A stretch of DNA of 64,000 bases. It comes from Aureitalea sp. L0-47. GTDB taxonomy: Bacteria; Bacteroidota; Bacteroidia; Flavobacteriales; Flavobacteriaceae. Below, piece by piece: positions 9,321-17,111 of the stretch (its first letter is position 1; each line of letters opens with the position of its first letter). Position numbers and translations under genes: made by a program. Under the pieces are notes generated by a model. It was given only the letters and a program-made list of their open reading frames with translations, did no database searches and was not told the origin of the DNA. Location of the stretch: the NCBI RefSeq assembly GCF_026126405.1, contig NZ_JAFMTQ010000004.1, forward strand, positions 162,734 to 226,733. The letters are read 5' to 3'.

Positions 9321-10367
9321 TCAGATGGTTTGTAAGGCTTTGATTAGGAAGTCATTTTCCTCCCATGTTCCTACAGTTATTCGCAAAGTATTTTTACATA
9401 AGGGTTGATTACCCCTGTTTCGAACTACAATCCTATGACTGATAAGTTGAGCATATCGCTTATCAGCATCATCAACTCGTACCAGGAAAAAATTTGCTTC
9501 ACTTGGGAATATATCTTTTACGTATTTTATCTGAAGTAATTGTTTAAGTAATCGGTTCTTTTCTCTTATTATTGAATTCTTTTCATTTTCATATTGATTT
9601 CGATTGCTAAGAGCACTTAGCGCTCTTTGCTGACTCAATTCGTTTACATTATACGGAGGCTTTATTCGGTTTAAAACCTCGATAATTTCTTTAGACGCAA
9701 AGCACATTCCGAGCCTGATCCCTGCCAATCCATAAGCCTTAGACAAAGTTTGAGTTACAACCAAATTCTTGTATTTCGGCAGCTGCTTCGACCAGCTTTC
9801 AGAGGTTGAGAAATCTATATAAGCCTCATCTATGACCACCAAACCATTGAAATTCTCCAGTAATTCAAGAATGACATCAGGATTCATGAGGTTACCGGTA
9901 GGATTATTTGGGGAACACAGGAAAAGTAATTTGGTATTAGCGTCTGTCATTTTTTCGATCCCAGGTTTATCCGGCTGAAAATCGGACCTAAGCAAAACCT
10001 CCCTGTTCTCTACATTGTTGATGCCAGACAACACCTTGTACATCCCGTAGGTAGGCGGCAAACTGATGCAATTGTCAGTCCCGGGTTCGCAAAACGCCCT
10101 GAATAGGAGGTCAAGAACTTCATCACTGCCATTTCCGAGGAAAATATTTGCAGAAGGTACACCCTTGATTTCTGAGATCTTAGCTTTTAACTCTTTCTGA
10201 TGCGGATCAGGATACCGATTCACACCATTGTCGAAAGGATTTTCGTTGGCATCCAGGAAGACCATCCCGGATTTACCGCCCGTATACTCGTCCCTTGCGG
10301 AACTGTAAGGTTTCAGCGACTTCACGCAGGGGCGTAAGAGTCGGTCCAGATCTATTCTCCTACTCAT
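9321..10367 (-). CDS. hisC: histidinol-phosphate aminotransferase
   Basis: The 348-residue PLP-dependent class II aminotransferase forms histidinol phosphate. Visible family features are [18 protein letters not shown] near the N-terminus, the substrate-binding SPNNPTGN, the VIDEAYIDF strand and the PLP-lysine motif [14 protein letters not shown]. Codon use is more AT-rich in the C-terminal third than in the flanking his genes, but the frame is intact. The start overlaps the hisD stop by 4 bases. Confidence 0.98.
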   Translation of the reverse strand: MSRRIDLDRLLRPCVKSLKPYSSARDEYTGGKSGMVFLDANENPFDNGVNRYPDPHQKELKAKISEIKGVPSANIFLGNGSDEVLDLLFRAFCEPGTDNCISLPPTYGMYKVLSGINNVENREVLLRSDFQPDKPGIEKMTDANTKLLFLCSPNNPTGNLMNPDVILELLENFNGLVVIDEAYIDFSTSESWSKQLPKYKNLVVTQTLSKAYGLAGIRLGMCFASKEIIEVLNRIKPPYNVNELSQQRALSALSNRNQYENEKNSIIREKNRLLKQLLQIKYVKDIFPSEANFFLVRVDDADKRYAQLISHRIVVRNRGNQPLCKNTLRITVGTWEENDFLIKALQTI

Positions 10368-11653
10368 ATCGAATCGATTTCGTTCAACCTCAGTGTTACT
10401 GCATTCTTGTGGGCCTCAAGCCCTTCGGCAGCGGCCATTAATTCTACCGCTGGTCCAATATTTTTTAAGCCTTCCTTGCTAACCTTTTGAAAAGTAATGC
10501 TCTTCATAAAACTGTCTAGGTTTAGTCCGCTATATTGCTTCGCATAGCCATTGGTTGGAAGGGTGTGATTGGTGCCGGAGGCATAATCCCCGGCACTTTC
10601 AGGCGTGTACGCACCCAGGAATACCGATCCGGCATTCTGTATCCGATTAGTGAATTCATCTTCGTCTGAAGCAACTACAATAAAGTGCTCCGGACCGTAT
10701 TCATTGATTAGGGCTATGGCCTCATTCGTATCACTCACAAGGATCTGCCTGGAATTTGCCATTGATCTTTTAGCTATATCAGCTCTTGGGAGCGCTTCAA
10801 TCTGGGTTTTAATTTCTTCGGAAACAGCCGTAGCCAATGTTTCACTGGTTGTTACGAGGATCACCTGGCTATCCGGACCGTGCTCGGCCTGGCTGAGCAG
10901 GTCGGATGCCACAAAGGAGGCATTAGCCGTCTCGTCAGCATACACAAGCAGTTCCGAAGGCCCCGCAGGCATGTCTATTGCCACTCCGTATTTCGTTGCC
11001 ATCTGCTTGGCTACCGTTACAAATTGGTTTCCGGGTCCGAAGATCTTGTAAGTTGACGGAACAGTTTCAGTTCCGAAGGTCATAGCGGCAACCGCCTGGA
11101 TACCACCCACCTTGAAAATATTGCTTACTCCACAGAGTTTTGCAGTGTAAAGGATAACCGGAGCCACATTACCCTGGGCATCCGGTGGTGTGCAAATTGA
11201 AATTTCTTCGCAGCCTGCAATTTTAGCAGGCAAAGCAAGCATTAGAATAGTCGAAAATAACGGTGCTGTCCCACCGGGTATATAAAGCCCCACCTTTTGA
11301 ATAGCTCTCTTCTCCTGCCAGCAAGAAACACCATCCATGGTATCTATTGCTATTCGGTCGGTTTGCTGAGCCTCGTGGAACCTTTGAATATTCGATTTAG
11401 CTAGTTTTATTGCCTCTTTTAGCTCATCGGAAAGTAATTTCTCGGCAGCGTCGATCTCAGATTGAGCTACTTTTAATTCTTTCAGGGAGACGCCATCAAA
11501 GAGATCGGTGTATTTCCGTAAGGCCTTATCGCCTTTGTTTTTAACTTCAGAAAAAACTTCCTGCACCGTATTCTCGATCTCGTCGAAGGTTTGAGTAGGC
11601 CTCGAAAGTAATTCCGTCCATGTGGATGGGTTGGGGTATTTGTATAATTTCAT
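10364..11653 (-). CDS. hisD: histidinol dehydrogenase
   Basis: The 429-residue zinc enzyme catalyses the last two oxidation steps from histidinol to histidine. Readable motifs are VGLYIPGGTAPLFSTILM, the IDMPAGPSELLVYAD region, the zinc and substrate segment LSQAEHGPDSQ, and the C-terminal PEHFIVV and SGTNHTLPTNG. It is eleven bases downstream of hisG and overlaps hisC by four bases. Confidence 0.98.
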   Translation of the reverse strand: MKLYKYPNPSTWTELLSRPTQTFDEIENTVQEVFSEVKNKGDKALRKYTDLFDGVSLKELKVAQSEIDAAEKLLSDELKEAIKLAKSNIQRFHEAQQTDRIAIDTMDGVSCWQEKRAIQKVGLYIPGGTAPLFSTILMLALPAKIAGCEEISICTPPDAQGNVAPVILYTAKLCGVSNIFKVGGIQAVAAMTFGTETVPSTYKIFGPGNQFVTVAKQMATKYGVAIDMPAGPSELLVYADETANASFVASDLLSQAEHGPDSQVILVTTSETLATAVSEEIKTQIEALPRADIAKRSMANSRQILVSDTNEAIALINEYGPEHFIVVASDEDEFTNRIQNAGSVFLGAYTPESAGDYASGTNHTLPTNGYAKQYSGLNLDSFMKSITFQKVSKEGLKNIGPAVELMAAAEGLEAHKNAVTLRLNEIDSI

Positions 11654-11664
11654 AACTTTTCTAA

Positions 11665-12519
11665 TTAAAGCACCATTTTTTCAATTGGGCAAACGAGTAT
11701 GCCTTCAGCACCTTCATCTTTCAATTTGTCTATCACCTCCCAAAAGATATCTTGTCTCACAACAGAGTGTATACTGCTCCAACCCTCCTCTGCAAGAGGA
11801 AGCACGGTAGGACTCTTCATCCCGGGCAGGAGGCCTATTATGGAATCGAGCTTTTTATTGGGTGCATTTAGTAAAACATATCTAAAATCCCTTCCTTTCA
11901 GCACCGACTGGATACGGAACTGGAATCTTTCAAGTATTTCCCTCACACCTTCAGGTATCCGGGGTGAGGCTGCCAGTACGGCTTCGCTCTGCATGATAAC
12001 CTCCACCTCCTTCAAATTATTCTTGAACAAGGTGCTTCCACTACTCACAATATCACAAATAGCGTCGGCCAGTCCTATGTTTGGAGCAATTTCAACACTT
12101 CCGTTAATGATGTGTAATTCAGCATTTACTCCCTGCTCATTTAGGAAATTTTGTGTGGTCATTGGATAGGAAGTAGCAATGCGTTTACCCTCCAGATCCT
12201 TTATGGTATCGTACTCGAATATCTTTGAGACCGCCAGCGAAACACGGCATTTTGAGAAACCCAGTTTCTCCAGTATCTGAATATCCTCTCCTTTTTCCAC
12301 GAGTAGATTCTCCCCAATTACTGCACAATCTACCACACCATCCTTTAGGTACTGTGGTATATCGCCATTTCTGAGATAGTAGATCTCTAAGGGAAAGTTC
12401 TTCGCAGAGGCTTTTAACTGATCTCTTCCATTGTTGATGGATATCCCACAGTCTCTGAGGAGCTTCAGGGATTCGTCGTGTAACCTTCCTGATTTCTGAA
12501 TTGCAATTTTTAGTTTCAT
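11665..12519 (-). CDS. hisG: ATP phosphoribosyltransferase, long form
   Basis: The 284-residue protein is the first and normally feedback-regulated enzyme of histidine biosynthesis. The N-terminal KIAIQKSGRLHDESLKLL and the PRPP-binding DIVSSGSTLFKNNLKEVE segment are clear. The extra C-terminal ~70 residues (VVRQDIFWEVIDKLKDEGAEGILVCPIEKM) are the regulatory domain of the long form, which does not need HisZ. It is the first structural gene of the operon, with the leader peptide and attenuator just upstream. Confidence 0.98.
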   Translation of the reverse strand: MKLKIAIQKSGRLHDESLKLLRDCGISINNGRDQLKASAKNFPLEIYYLRNGDIPQYLKDGVVDCAVIGENLLVEKGEDIQILEKLGFSKCRVSLAVSKIFEYDTIKDLEGKRIATSYPMTTQNFLNEQGVNAELHIINGSVEIAPNIGLADAICDIVSSGSTLFKNNLKEVEVIMQSEAVLAASPRIPEGVREILERFQFRIQSVLKGRDFRYVLLNAPNKKLDSIIGLLPGMKSPTVLPLAEEGWSSIHSVVRQDIFWEVIDKLKDEGAEGILVCPIEKMVL

Positions 12520-12541
12520 AGTAACTGAATCGATTTAAAAT

Positions 12542-12571
12542 AAAAAAACCCGTTTGATTTCTCAAACGGGT
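12542..12571 (-). terminator. his operon attenuator (intrinsic terminator)
   Basis: On the minus strand ACCCGTTTGA, loop GAAA, TCAAACGGGT gives a perfect 10-bp stem (12548-12571), followed by about six T (12542-12547). It sits between the His-rich leader peptide and hisG, 22 bases before the hisG start, exactly where a transcription attenuator belongs. Upstream, ACATCA within the His codons can pair with TGATGT just around the leader stop, a possible 1:2 stem. A convincing antiterminator partner was not identified by eye. Confidence 0.9.
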
Positions 12572-12603
12572 CCGATATATGTTGAATACAACCTAATACC
12601 ACA

Positions 12604-12660
12604 TCACCTCGCCTGAGCGTGGACTTCTATATGGTTATGATGTTGTTTTTGATTATTCAT
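12604..12660 (-). CDS. hisL: his operon leader peptide
   Basis: This minus-strand 18-codon ORF reads MNNQKQHHNHIEVHAQAR then TGA. Four of 18 residues are His, three of them within four codons. It lies 84 bases upstream of hisG and is followed 32 bases later by the perfect terminator hairpin. By the classical attenuation logic, ribosomes stalled at the His codons when charged histidyl-tRNA is scarce would prevent the terminator forming. The peptide itself need have no function. The assignment is by sequence only; too short for normal gene finders. Confidence 0.9.
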   Translation of the reverse strand: MNNQKQHHNHIEVHAQAR

Positions 12661-12717
12661 TACTTCACAATATTACACATTTTTTGTTTACTACTCTGTG
12701 AAAAACATATTAAATTA

Positions 12718-12751
12718 TTGAAAAATATGTAGTAATAATTTTATAGATTTG
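12718..12751 (+). promoter_or_regulatory. Bacteroidota-type promoter before the OmpA-family gene
   Basis: TAGATTTG (12744-12751) fits the -7 consensus TAnnTTTG exactly, and TTG (12718-12720) lies 23 bases upstream in the -33 position. The start codon of the OmpA-family gene follows 56 bases later. The surrounding 12661-12806 region is AT-rich and also has to hold the divergent his promoter, for which only an imperfect TAATATTG was found. Confidence 0.5.
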
Positions 12752-12806
12752 AGTGAGTCCCAGTTAAAATTCGTTAACGCCTTATTTTACAGACCTTAAC
12801 AGCAAA

Positions 12807-13814
12807 ATGAAGAACTTTTTAATCGCCTTTTTAGTGTTCCTCGTATGGTCATTTTTTGGGCTTTGGCTGTATTCATGGCTTCAACCGGACGAACCGGGAG
12901 CTGTAAATAAGACCGAGGTAGCAATTGGAAATGACGAAGAACTTCCGGATAACACCAAGGTGGACTCCCCCACAATAATAACTGAAAATCCTGTGATCGA
13001 CGAAGTCGACTCACTTTCGATTTCCGAGGCTTATAAAGAAGAATTCATCTCACCTCCGTCACAAGGGCTGAAGGCCAAGGGAGATTCGGGCGACATCATT
13101 TTCATGTATAACGAAGGGTTTCTAATTCAGAAAAACTCGCCGGAGGTTACTATTCCGAAAGATCTGGTTGATTTTAAATATAAATTGAATACTTACGCAG
13201 TAGAACACCCCGAAACGGAATTGCACATTACGTCTCAGTATAGCCCCAGCGAGAATATAGATTCACCTAACCTGGGCATCAAGCGTGGAAGGGCGGTTAA
13301 AGAAATTCTCGTAAACATGGGCATTCCTACCGAACGGATCGTAATTAAGCCCTTTATCACTCAAATTCCTTTCGAGGAGGACAATAGTTTCAAACACAGC
13401 TTCGAATTCGCATTCAAACCCATAAATGAAGACCGAATACAGGCATTAAAGAAAAGCATTCCGGAAACGAAAACCGTTTATCCTAAATTCTCATATCAGG
13501 GCATAATGGTGAACGAAGAACTGATTGCTCTTCAACAGGACGTTTCAGAAATAATAAAGGAAAATCCGAATCTACACCTGGAGGTGATCGGGCATACCGA
13601 CAACGTAGGTAACGCCATAGACAATTACGGTAAAGGACTTGAATATGCGCGACAACTACGCTGGTTCCTGGTTACTAAGGCGGGTATCGACCGAAATAAG
13701 ATTACAGCCGTATCCAAAGGAGAGTCAGAACCCATTGCCGGGAATGGTACGGTAAAAGGTCGTAACTTGAACCGGCGCCTGGAGGTAAAATTTTATTTAG
13801 ACGCAAATGACTAG
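12807..13814 (+). CDS. OmpA-family protein with two OmpA-like domains, inner-membrane anchored
   Basis: The 335-residue protein has an N-terminal membrane helix (NFLIAFLVFLVWSFFGLWLYSW) and an acidic linker to about residue 95. A first, degenerate OmpA-like region follows (~105-205, LHITSQYSPSENIDSPNLGIKRGRAVKEIL), then a canonical C-terminal OmpA domain (~220-332, LEVIGHTDNVGNAIDNYGKGLEYARQL ... GRNLNRRLEVKF). OmpA domains bind peptidoglycan diaminopimelate; the canonical D/R-type residues are kept only in the second copy. It is translationally coupled (8-base overlap) to the helix-hairpin-helix protein and probably co-transcribed with the symporter. Its role is likely in cell-envelope tethering, by inference. 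Confidence 0.85.
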   Translation: MKNFLIAFLVFLVWSFFGLWLYSWLQPDEPGAVNKTEVAIGNDEELPDNTKVDSPTIITENPVIDEVDSLSISEAYKEEFISPPSQGLKAKGDSGDIIFMYNEGFLIQKNSPEVTIPKDLVDFKYKLNTYAVEHPETELHITSQYSPSENIDSPNLGIKRGRAVKEILVNMGIPTERIVIKPFITQIPFEEDNSFKHSFEFAFKPINEDRIQALKKSIPETKTVYPKFSYQGIMVNEELIALQQDVSEIIKENPNLHLEVIGHTDNVGNAIDNYGKGLEYARQLRWFLVTKAGIDRNKITAVSKGESEPIAGNGTVKGRNLNRRLEVKFYLDAND

Positions 13815-14496
13815 CATATCCGAATTCATAAAAGAATTACCCAATTTTACAGGAATCTTCATCCTGATGCTGAGTACGTTCTTAATCGGGTATTTTGCAG
13901 CCTCATGGTTTCAGAAGAACAAATACAAGAAGATCATAGCCCGGCTTAAGAAAGAGGTAAACCGACTCAAAACTCCTCTTCGTAAAAGCGAACCTACCGA
14001 CATCGATTCTATCTTTTCAGAAATAAAACCTCGAATTATGGAGGTGGTCAAGCAAGCACAAGAGGAGATTGTGGAAGAAGAGTTGGAAAAAGAAGAAGAA
14101 GAGATGTTTCAGGAAGAAGTGGTGCCGGAAGAAAAAGAAATACCTGAACCCCAGAAAGAAGAATCCGAAGAAATTGAAGAGGGTAGTCGACCTGAGGCCA
14201 TAGCACAAAGGGCTCGGTCCACTTTTGTAAACTACTCTATCGATAAACCCGAATTGGATTTCGATAGTTTTGGTTATGCAGATCACGATCAGAAAGACGA
14301 CCTCACCAAGATCATGGGAATCGGCCCCTATATCGAACAAAAACTCAATGAAATAGGAATTTGCAATTATTCCCAGATCAGTAAACTCAATGATTCCGAC
14401 ATCCGCGTTATAACAGAACTTATCGACTTCTTCCCAGGAAGGATAGAACGCGACAACTGGGTGGGACAGGCCAAGGCTCTAAGCAAAGTGTATTAG
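13807..14496 (+). CDS. membrane-anchored protein with acidic linker and C-terminal helix-hairpin-helix
   Basis: The 229-residue protein has one membrane helix (~10-35, FIKELPNFTGIFILMLSTFLIGYFAA region), followed by a basic stretch and a very Glu-rich linker (~80-130). The C-terminal ~65 residues (DDLTKIMGIGPYIEQKLNEIGICNYSQISKL) form a helix-hairpin-helix of the type seen at the end of ribosomal L21-fusion or NADH dehydrogenase-associated proteins. HhH motifs usually contact DNA, but membrane-tethered versions are common in Bacteroidota and have no known role. It overlaps the OmpA-like gene by 8 bases and ends 1 base before the symporter gene. Confidence 0.8.
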   Translation: MTSISEFIKELPNFTGIFILMLSTFLIGYFAASWFQKNKYKKIIARLKKEVNRLKTPLRKSEPTDIDSIFSEIKPRIMEVVKQAQEEIVEEELEKEEEEMFQEEVVPEEKEIPEPQKEESEEIEEGSRPEAIAQRARSTFVNYSIDKPELDFDSFGYADHDQKDDLTKIMGIGPYIEQKLNEIGICNYSQISKLNDSDIRVITELIDFFPGRIERDNWVGQAKALSKVY

Positions 14497-14497
14497 T

Positions 14498-16225
14498 ATG
14501 CAACTAGAATTCCTCGATTGGGCACTCATACTATCGTTTTTCGCCATTTTTATAATTATCGGTATTGTAGTTGCCAAAAGATCCGGGAAAAACAGCAAAG
14601 AATTCTTTTTATCGGGACGAAACATGCCCTGGTGGCTACTGGGGATATCAATGGTGGCGACCACCTTTGCAGCAGACACTCCAAACTTTGTAGCAGGAGT
14701 AATTAGGGAAGACGGAGTCTATGGTAACTGGATCTGGTGGAGTTTCCTGCTCACCGGAATGCTAACCGTATTCTTCTATTCGAAATTGTGGAGACGTAGT
14801 GGTATCACTACAGACCTGGAATTCTACGAATTGAGATACAGCGGGAAATCGGCAGCATTTCTCAGAGGATTTCGGGCCATATACCTTGGTGTATTCTTCA
14901 ACATTGTTATCATGGCGAACGTGTGCCTGGCAGCAATCAAGATAGGTCATGTGATGTTTGGTCTAAGTGCTACGGAAACCTTGCTTATATCGTCGGTGGT
15001 AACGGTTATCTATTCTGCACTTGGAGGCCTTCGTAGCGTGCTGCTCACGGATTTTATACAATTTATAGTTGCCATGGTGGGAAGCGTATGGGCAGCCATT
15101 TATATAGTCAACTTACCCGAAGTTGGCGGTATCTCAAATTTACTTGCCGTTCCCGAAGTTGCCTCGAAAACCGATATGCTCCCTGATTTAACGAACATGG
15201 AAGTTCTTATTCCACTACTTATTGTACCGCTGGCCGTACAGTGGTGGAGTGTTTGGTATCCGGGTGCTGAGCCTGGTGGAGGGGGTTACATCGCGCAACG
15301 TATGTTGGCGGCCAAAGATGAAAAACACGCTTCATGGGCGGTATTGTTCTTTAATTTTGCTCACTATGCACTAAGGCCGTGGCCCTGGATTATAATTGGA
15401 CTCGCGTCTATCATTGTTTTCCCAAACCTTGACAGCCTTGCCCAGGCCTTCCCTAACCTAGACGCCTCATTTGTGAGAAACGACCTCTCCTACCCTGCCA
15501 TGCTTACCTTTTTACCGGCAGGACTTTTGGGCATTGTTATTTCATCTTTGATAGCAGCCTTTATGAGTACGATCTCAACGCACCTCAATTGGGGAAGTTC
15601 ATACGTAGTGAATGATTTCTACAAGCGTTTCCTGAAGCCAAATGCTTCCGATAAGGAACAAGTCCTCGTTGGAAGGATTTCCACGGTAGTAATGATGCTT
15701 TTTGCTGCCCTATTGGCAACCATACTTGAAGAGGCCAGAGATGCTTTTAATTTGTTGCTTCAGATAGGTGCAGGAACAGGTCTGCTGTTCATCCTAAGAT
15801 GGTTTTGGCGAAGGATCAATCCGTATAGCGAGATCGCCGCAATGGTTATTTCCTTCATGATCGCCCTTGCATTCTTCGTAAACGGCAAACTTGATAATCC
15901 TCTATTCGAAATGGCCTCTCACTGGCAGCTGGTCACCGGTGTGATAATTACCACCCTAGGTTGGCTAGTGGTAACCATGCTTACCAAACCGACCGATAAA
16001 CAAACACTTGAAAATTTTGAAGCCCTCATCTTTGAGAAAGAGTCGAAATTCAAAGGTTTTGGGACTAAGATACTAGCCTTCTTCTCCGGGGTCATCGGCG
16101 TATACTGTTTCCTGTTTGCTACTGGGAATTTCATCTACGGTGACCATACCGAAGGATTTATCCTGTCGGGTATAGCACTTGTGTGTACTTTCCTGATCTT
16201 TAAATTCTGGAATCGATCCAAATAA
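14498..16225 (+). CDS. sodium:solute symporter family transporter
   Basis: The 575-residue protein has about 13-14 membrane helices and the SSS-family features: an N-terminal AKRSGKNSKEFFLSGRNMPWWLLGISMVATTFAADTP-type region, an Ala/Gly-rich helix YSALGGLRSVLLTDFIQF and the later SSLIAAFMSTISTHLNWGSSYVVND. The family uses the Na+ gradient to take up sugars, amino acids or other small solutes; the substrate cannot be read from sequence. It is third in the operon after the OmpA and HhH genes, with only one base between it and the HhH gene. A bidirectional hairpin follows. Confidence 0.93.
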   Translation: MQLEFLDWALILSFFAIFIIIGIVVAKRSGKNSKEFFLSGRNMPWWLLGISMVATTFAADTPNFVAGVIREDGVYGNWIWWSFLLTGMLTVFFYSKLWRRSGITTDLEFYELRYSGKSAAFLRGFRAIYLGVFFNIVIMANVCLAAIKIGHVMFGLSATETLLISSVVTVIYSALGGLRSVLLTDFIQFIVAMVGSVWAAIYIVNLPEVGGISNLLAVPEVASKTDMLPDLTNMEVLIPLLIVPLAVQWWSVWYPGAEPGGGGYIAQRMLAAKDEKHASWAVLFFNFAHYALRPWPWIIIGLASIIVFPNLDSLAQAFPNLDASFVRNDLSYPAMLTFLPAGLLGIVISSLIAAFMSTISTHLNWGSSYVVNDFYKRFLKPNASDKEQVLVGRISTVVMMLFAALLATILEEARDAFNLLLQIGAGTGLLFILRWFWRRINPYSEIAAMVISFMIALAFFVNGKLDNPLFEMASHWQLVTGVIITTLGWLVVTMLTKPTDKQTLENFEALIFEKESKFKGFGTKILAFFSGVIGVYCFLFATGNFIYGDHTEGFILSGIALVCTFLIFKFWNRSK

Positions 16226-16238
16226 TACGACATAAAAA

Positions 16239-16258
16239 AAGACCGCAATAGCGGCCTT
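16239..16258. terminator. shared terminator between convergent genes
   Basis: The stem AAGACCGC / GCGGCCTT with loop AATA has T runs on both sides. Read on the minus strand the single mismatch becomes a G-U pair and the following T tract is longer, so it suits the prohibitin-like gene best, but it can also end the symporter transcript. Confidence 0.75.
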
Positions 16259-16280
16259 TTCTTCTATTTATCAGGTTAAT

Positions 16281-17096
16281 TTATTGGTTACCAAGTATAA
16301 TAGGCATTCCACTATCACCGGAGCCTATTACGATTACCTTGCTATTAGGAGACTCAGACAATTTTATTGTCGCATCAATTCCTTTATCCTGCAAGATCTT
16401 GTCTGTTAGCGAAGCACTTAAAATCCGGTTCGCGTCCGCCTTACCTTGTGCTTCAATTATCACCTTTTCGGCTTCCTTTGCAGCAGTTACAAGTCGGAAC
16501 TCATATTCCAGTGACTCCTGCTCCTGCTTTAATTTACGCTCGATAGCTTCTTTGATAGTTGGCGGCAGGGTGACATCCCTAACCAATACTTCGTTGAGCT
16601 GAACATACTGATCTTCAAGTATCTTTTTTGTTTCAGTATAAATTTCATCCTGAATCGCATCACGTTTACTGCTATACAATTGTTCGGGGGTGTATCTACC
16701 TACAACGCTACGTGCGGCAGAACGTATTGCAGGCTGAATCACACGCTGCAGATAGTTTTCGCCTAAGGATTGGTGAAGATTCCCCAGATCGTTATAGACA
16801 GGCAAATACCATGCTGAGGCGTCAATCTGGATCTCCAGACCATTGGAAGACAACACTTTCATCTTTTCAAATAATTCCTGCTGCCTTACTTCATATTTAA
16901 TTACGTCATTCCATGGGGCAACCAGGTGAAACCCTTCTCCCAAAGGTGGCTCATCCGTTACAACTCCGCCTCCGAAAGTTCGATATAATACACCCGCTTC
17001 ACCAGATCCTATGGTAACTGCCGATTTTGCGAAGGCGATGATTACTATTATGACAACAATAATAAGGGGAATCCCAATTTTAGGTAATTTTTCCAT
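16281..17096 (-). CDS. prohibitin-like SPFH (band 7) domain protein
   Basis: The 271-residue protein has one N-terminal membrane helix (IGIPLIIVVIIVIIAFAKS), then the SPFH domain (IGSGEAGVLYRTFGGGVV ... LGEGFHLVAPWNDVIKYEVR) and a long coiled-coil-prone segment (EAIERKLKQEQESLEYEFRLVTAAKEAEKVIIEAQGKADANR). Such proteins form large rings on membranes and are linked to protease control and membrane-domain organisation. It is the last gene of a minus-strand run with the VWA protein and fabG (gaps of 15 and 7 bases). Confidence 0.9.
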   Translation of the reverse strand: MEKLPKIGIPLIIVVIIVIIAFAKSAVTIGSGEAGVLYRTFGGGVVTDEPPLGEGFHLVAPWNDVIKYEVRQQELFEKMKVLSSNGLEIQIDASAWYLPVYNDLGNLHQSLGENYLQRVIQPAIRSAARSVVGRYTPEQLYSSKRDAIQDEIYTETKKILEDQYVQLNEVLVRDVTLPPTIKEAIERKLKQEQESLEYEFRLVTAAKEAEKVIIEAQGKADANRILSASLTDKILQDKGIDATIKLSESPNSKVIVIGSGDSGMPIILGNQ

Positions 17097-17111
17097 TGAT
17101 TAATTTTTTAG

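Noticed and set aside
12185..12565. 126-codon minus-strand frame over hisG start and the attenuator
   Set aside because: It overlaps hisG out of frame and runs through the terminator hairpin; the short His-rich ORF upstream is the meaningful one.
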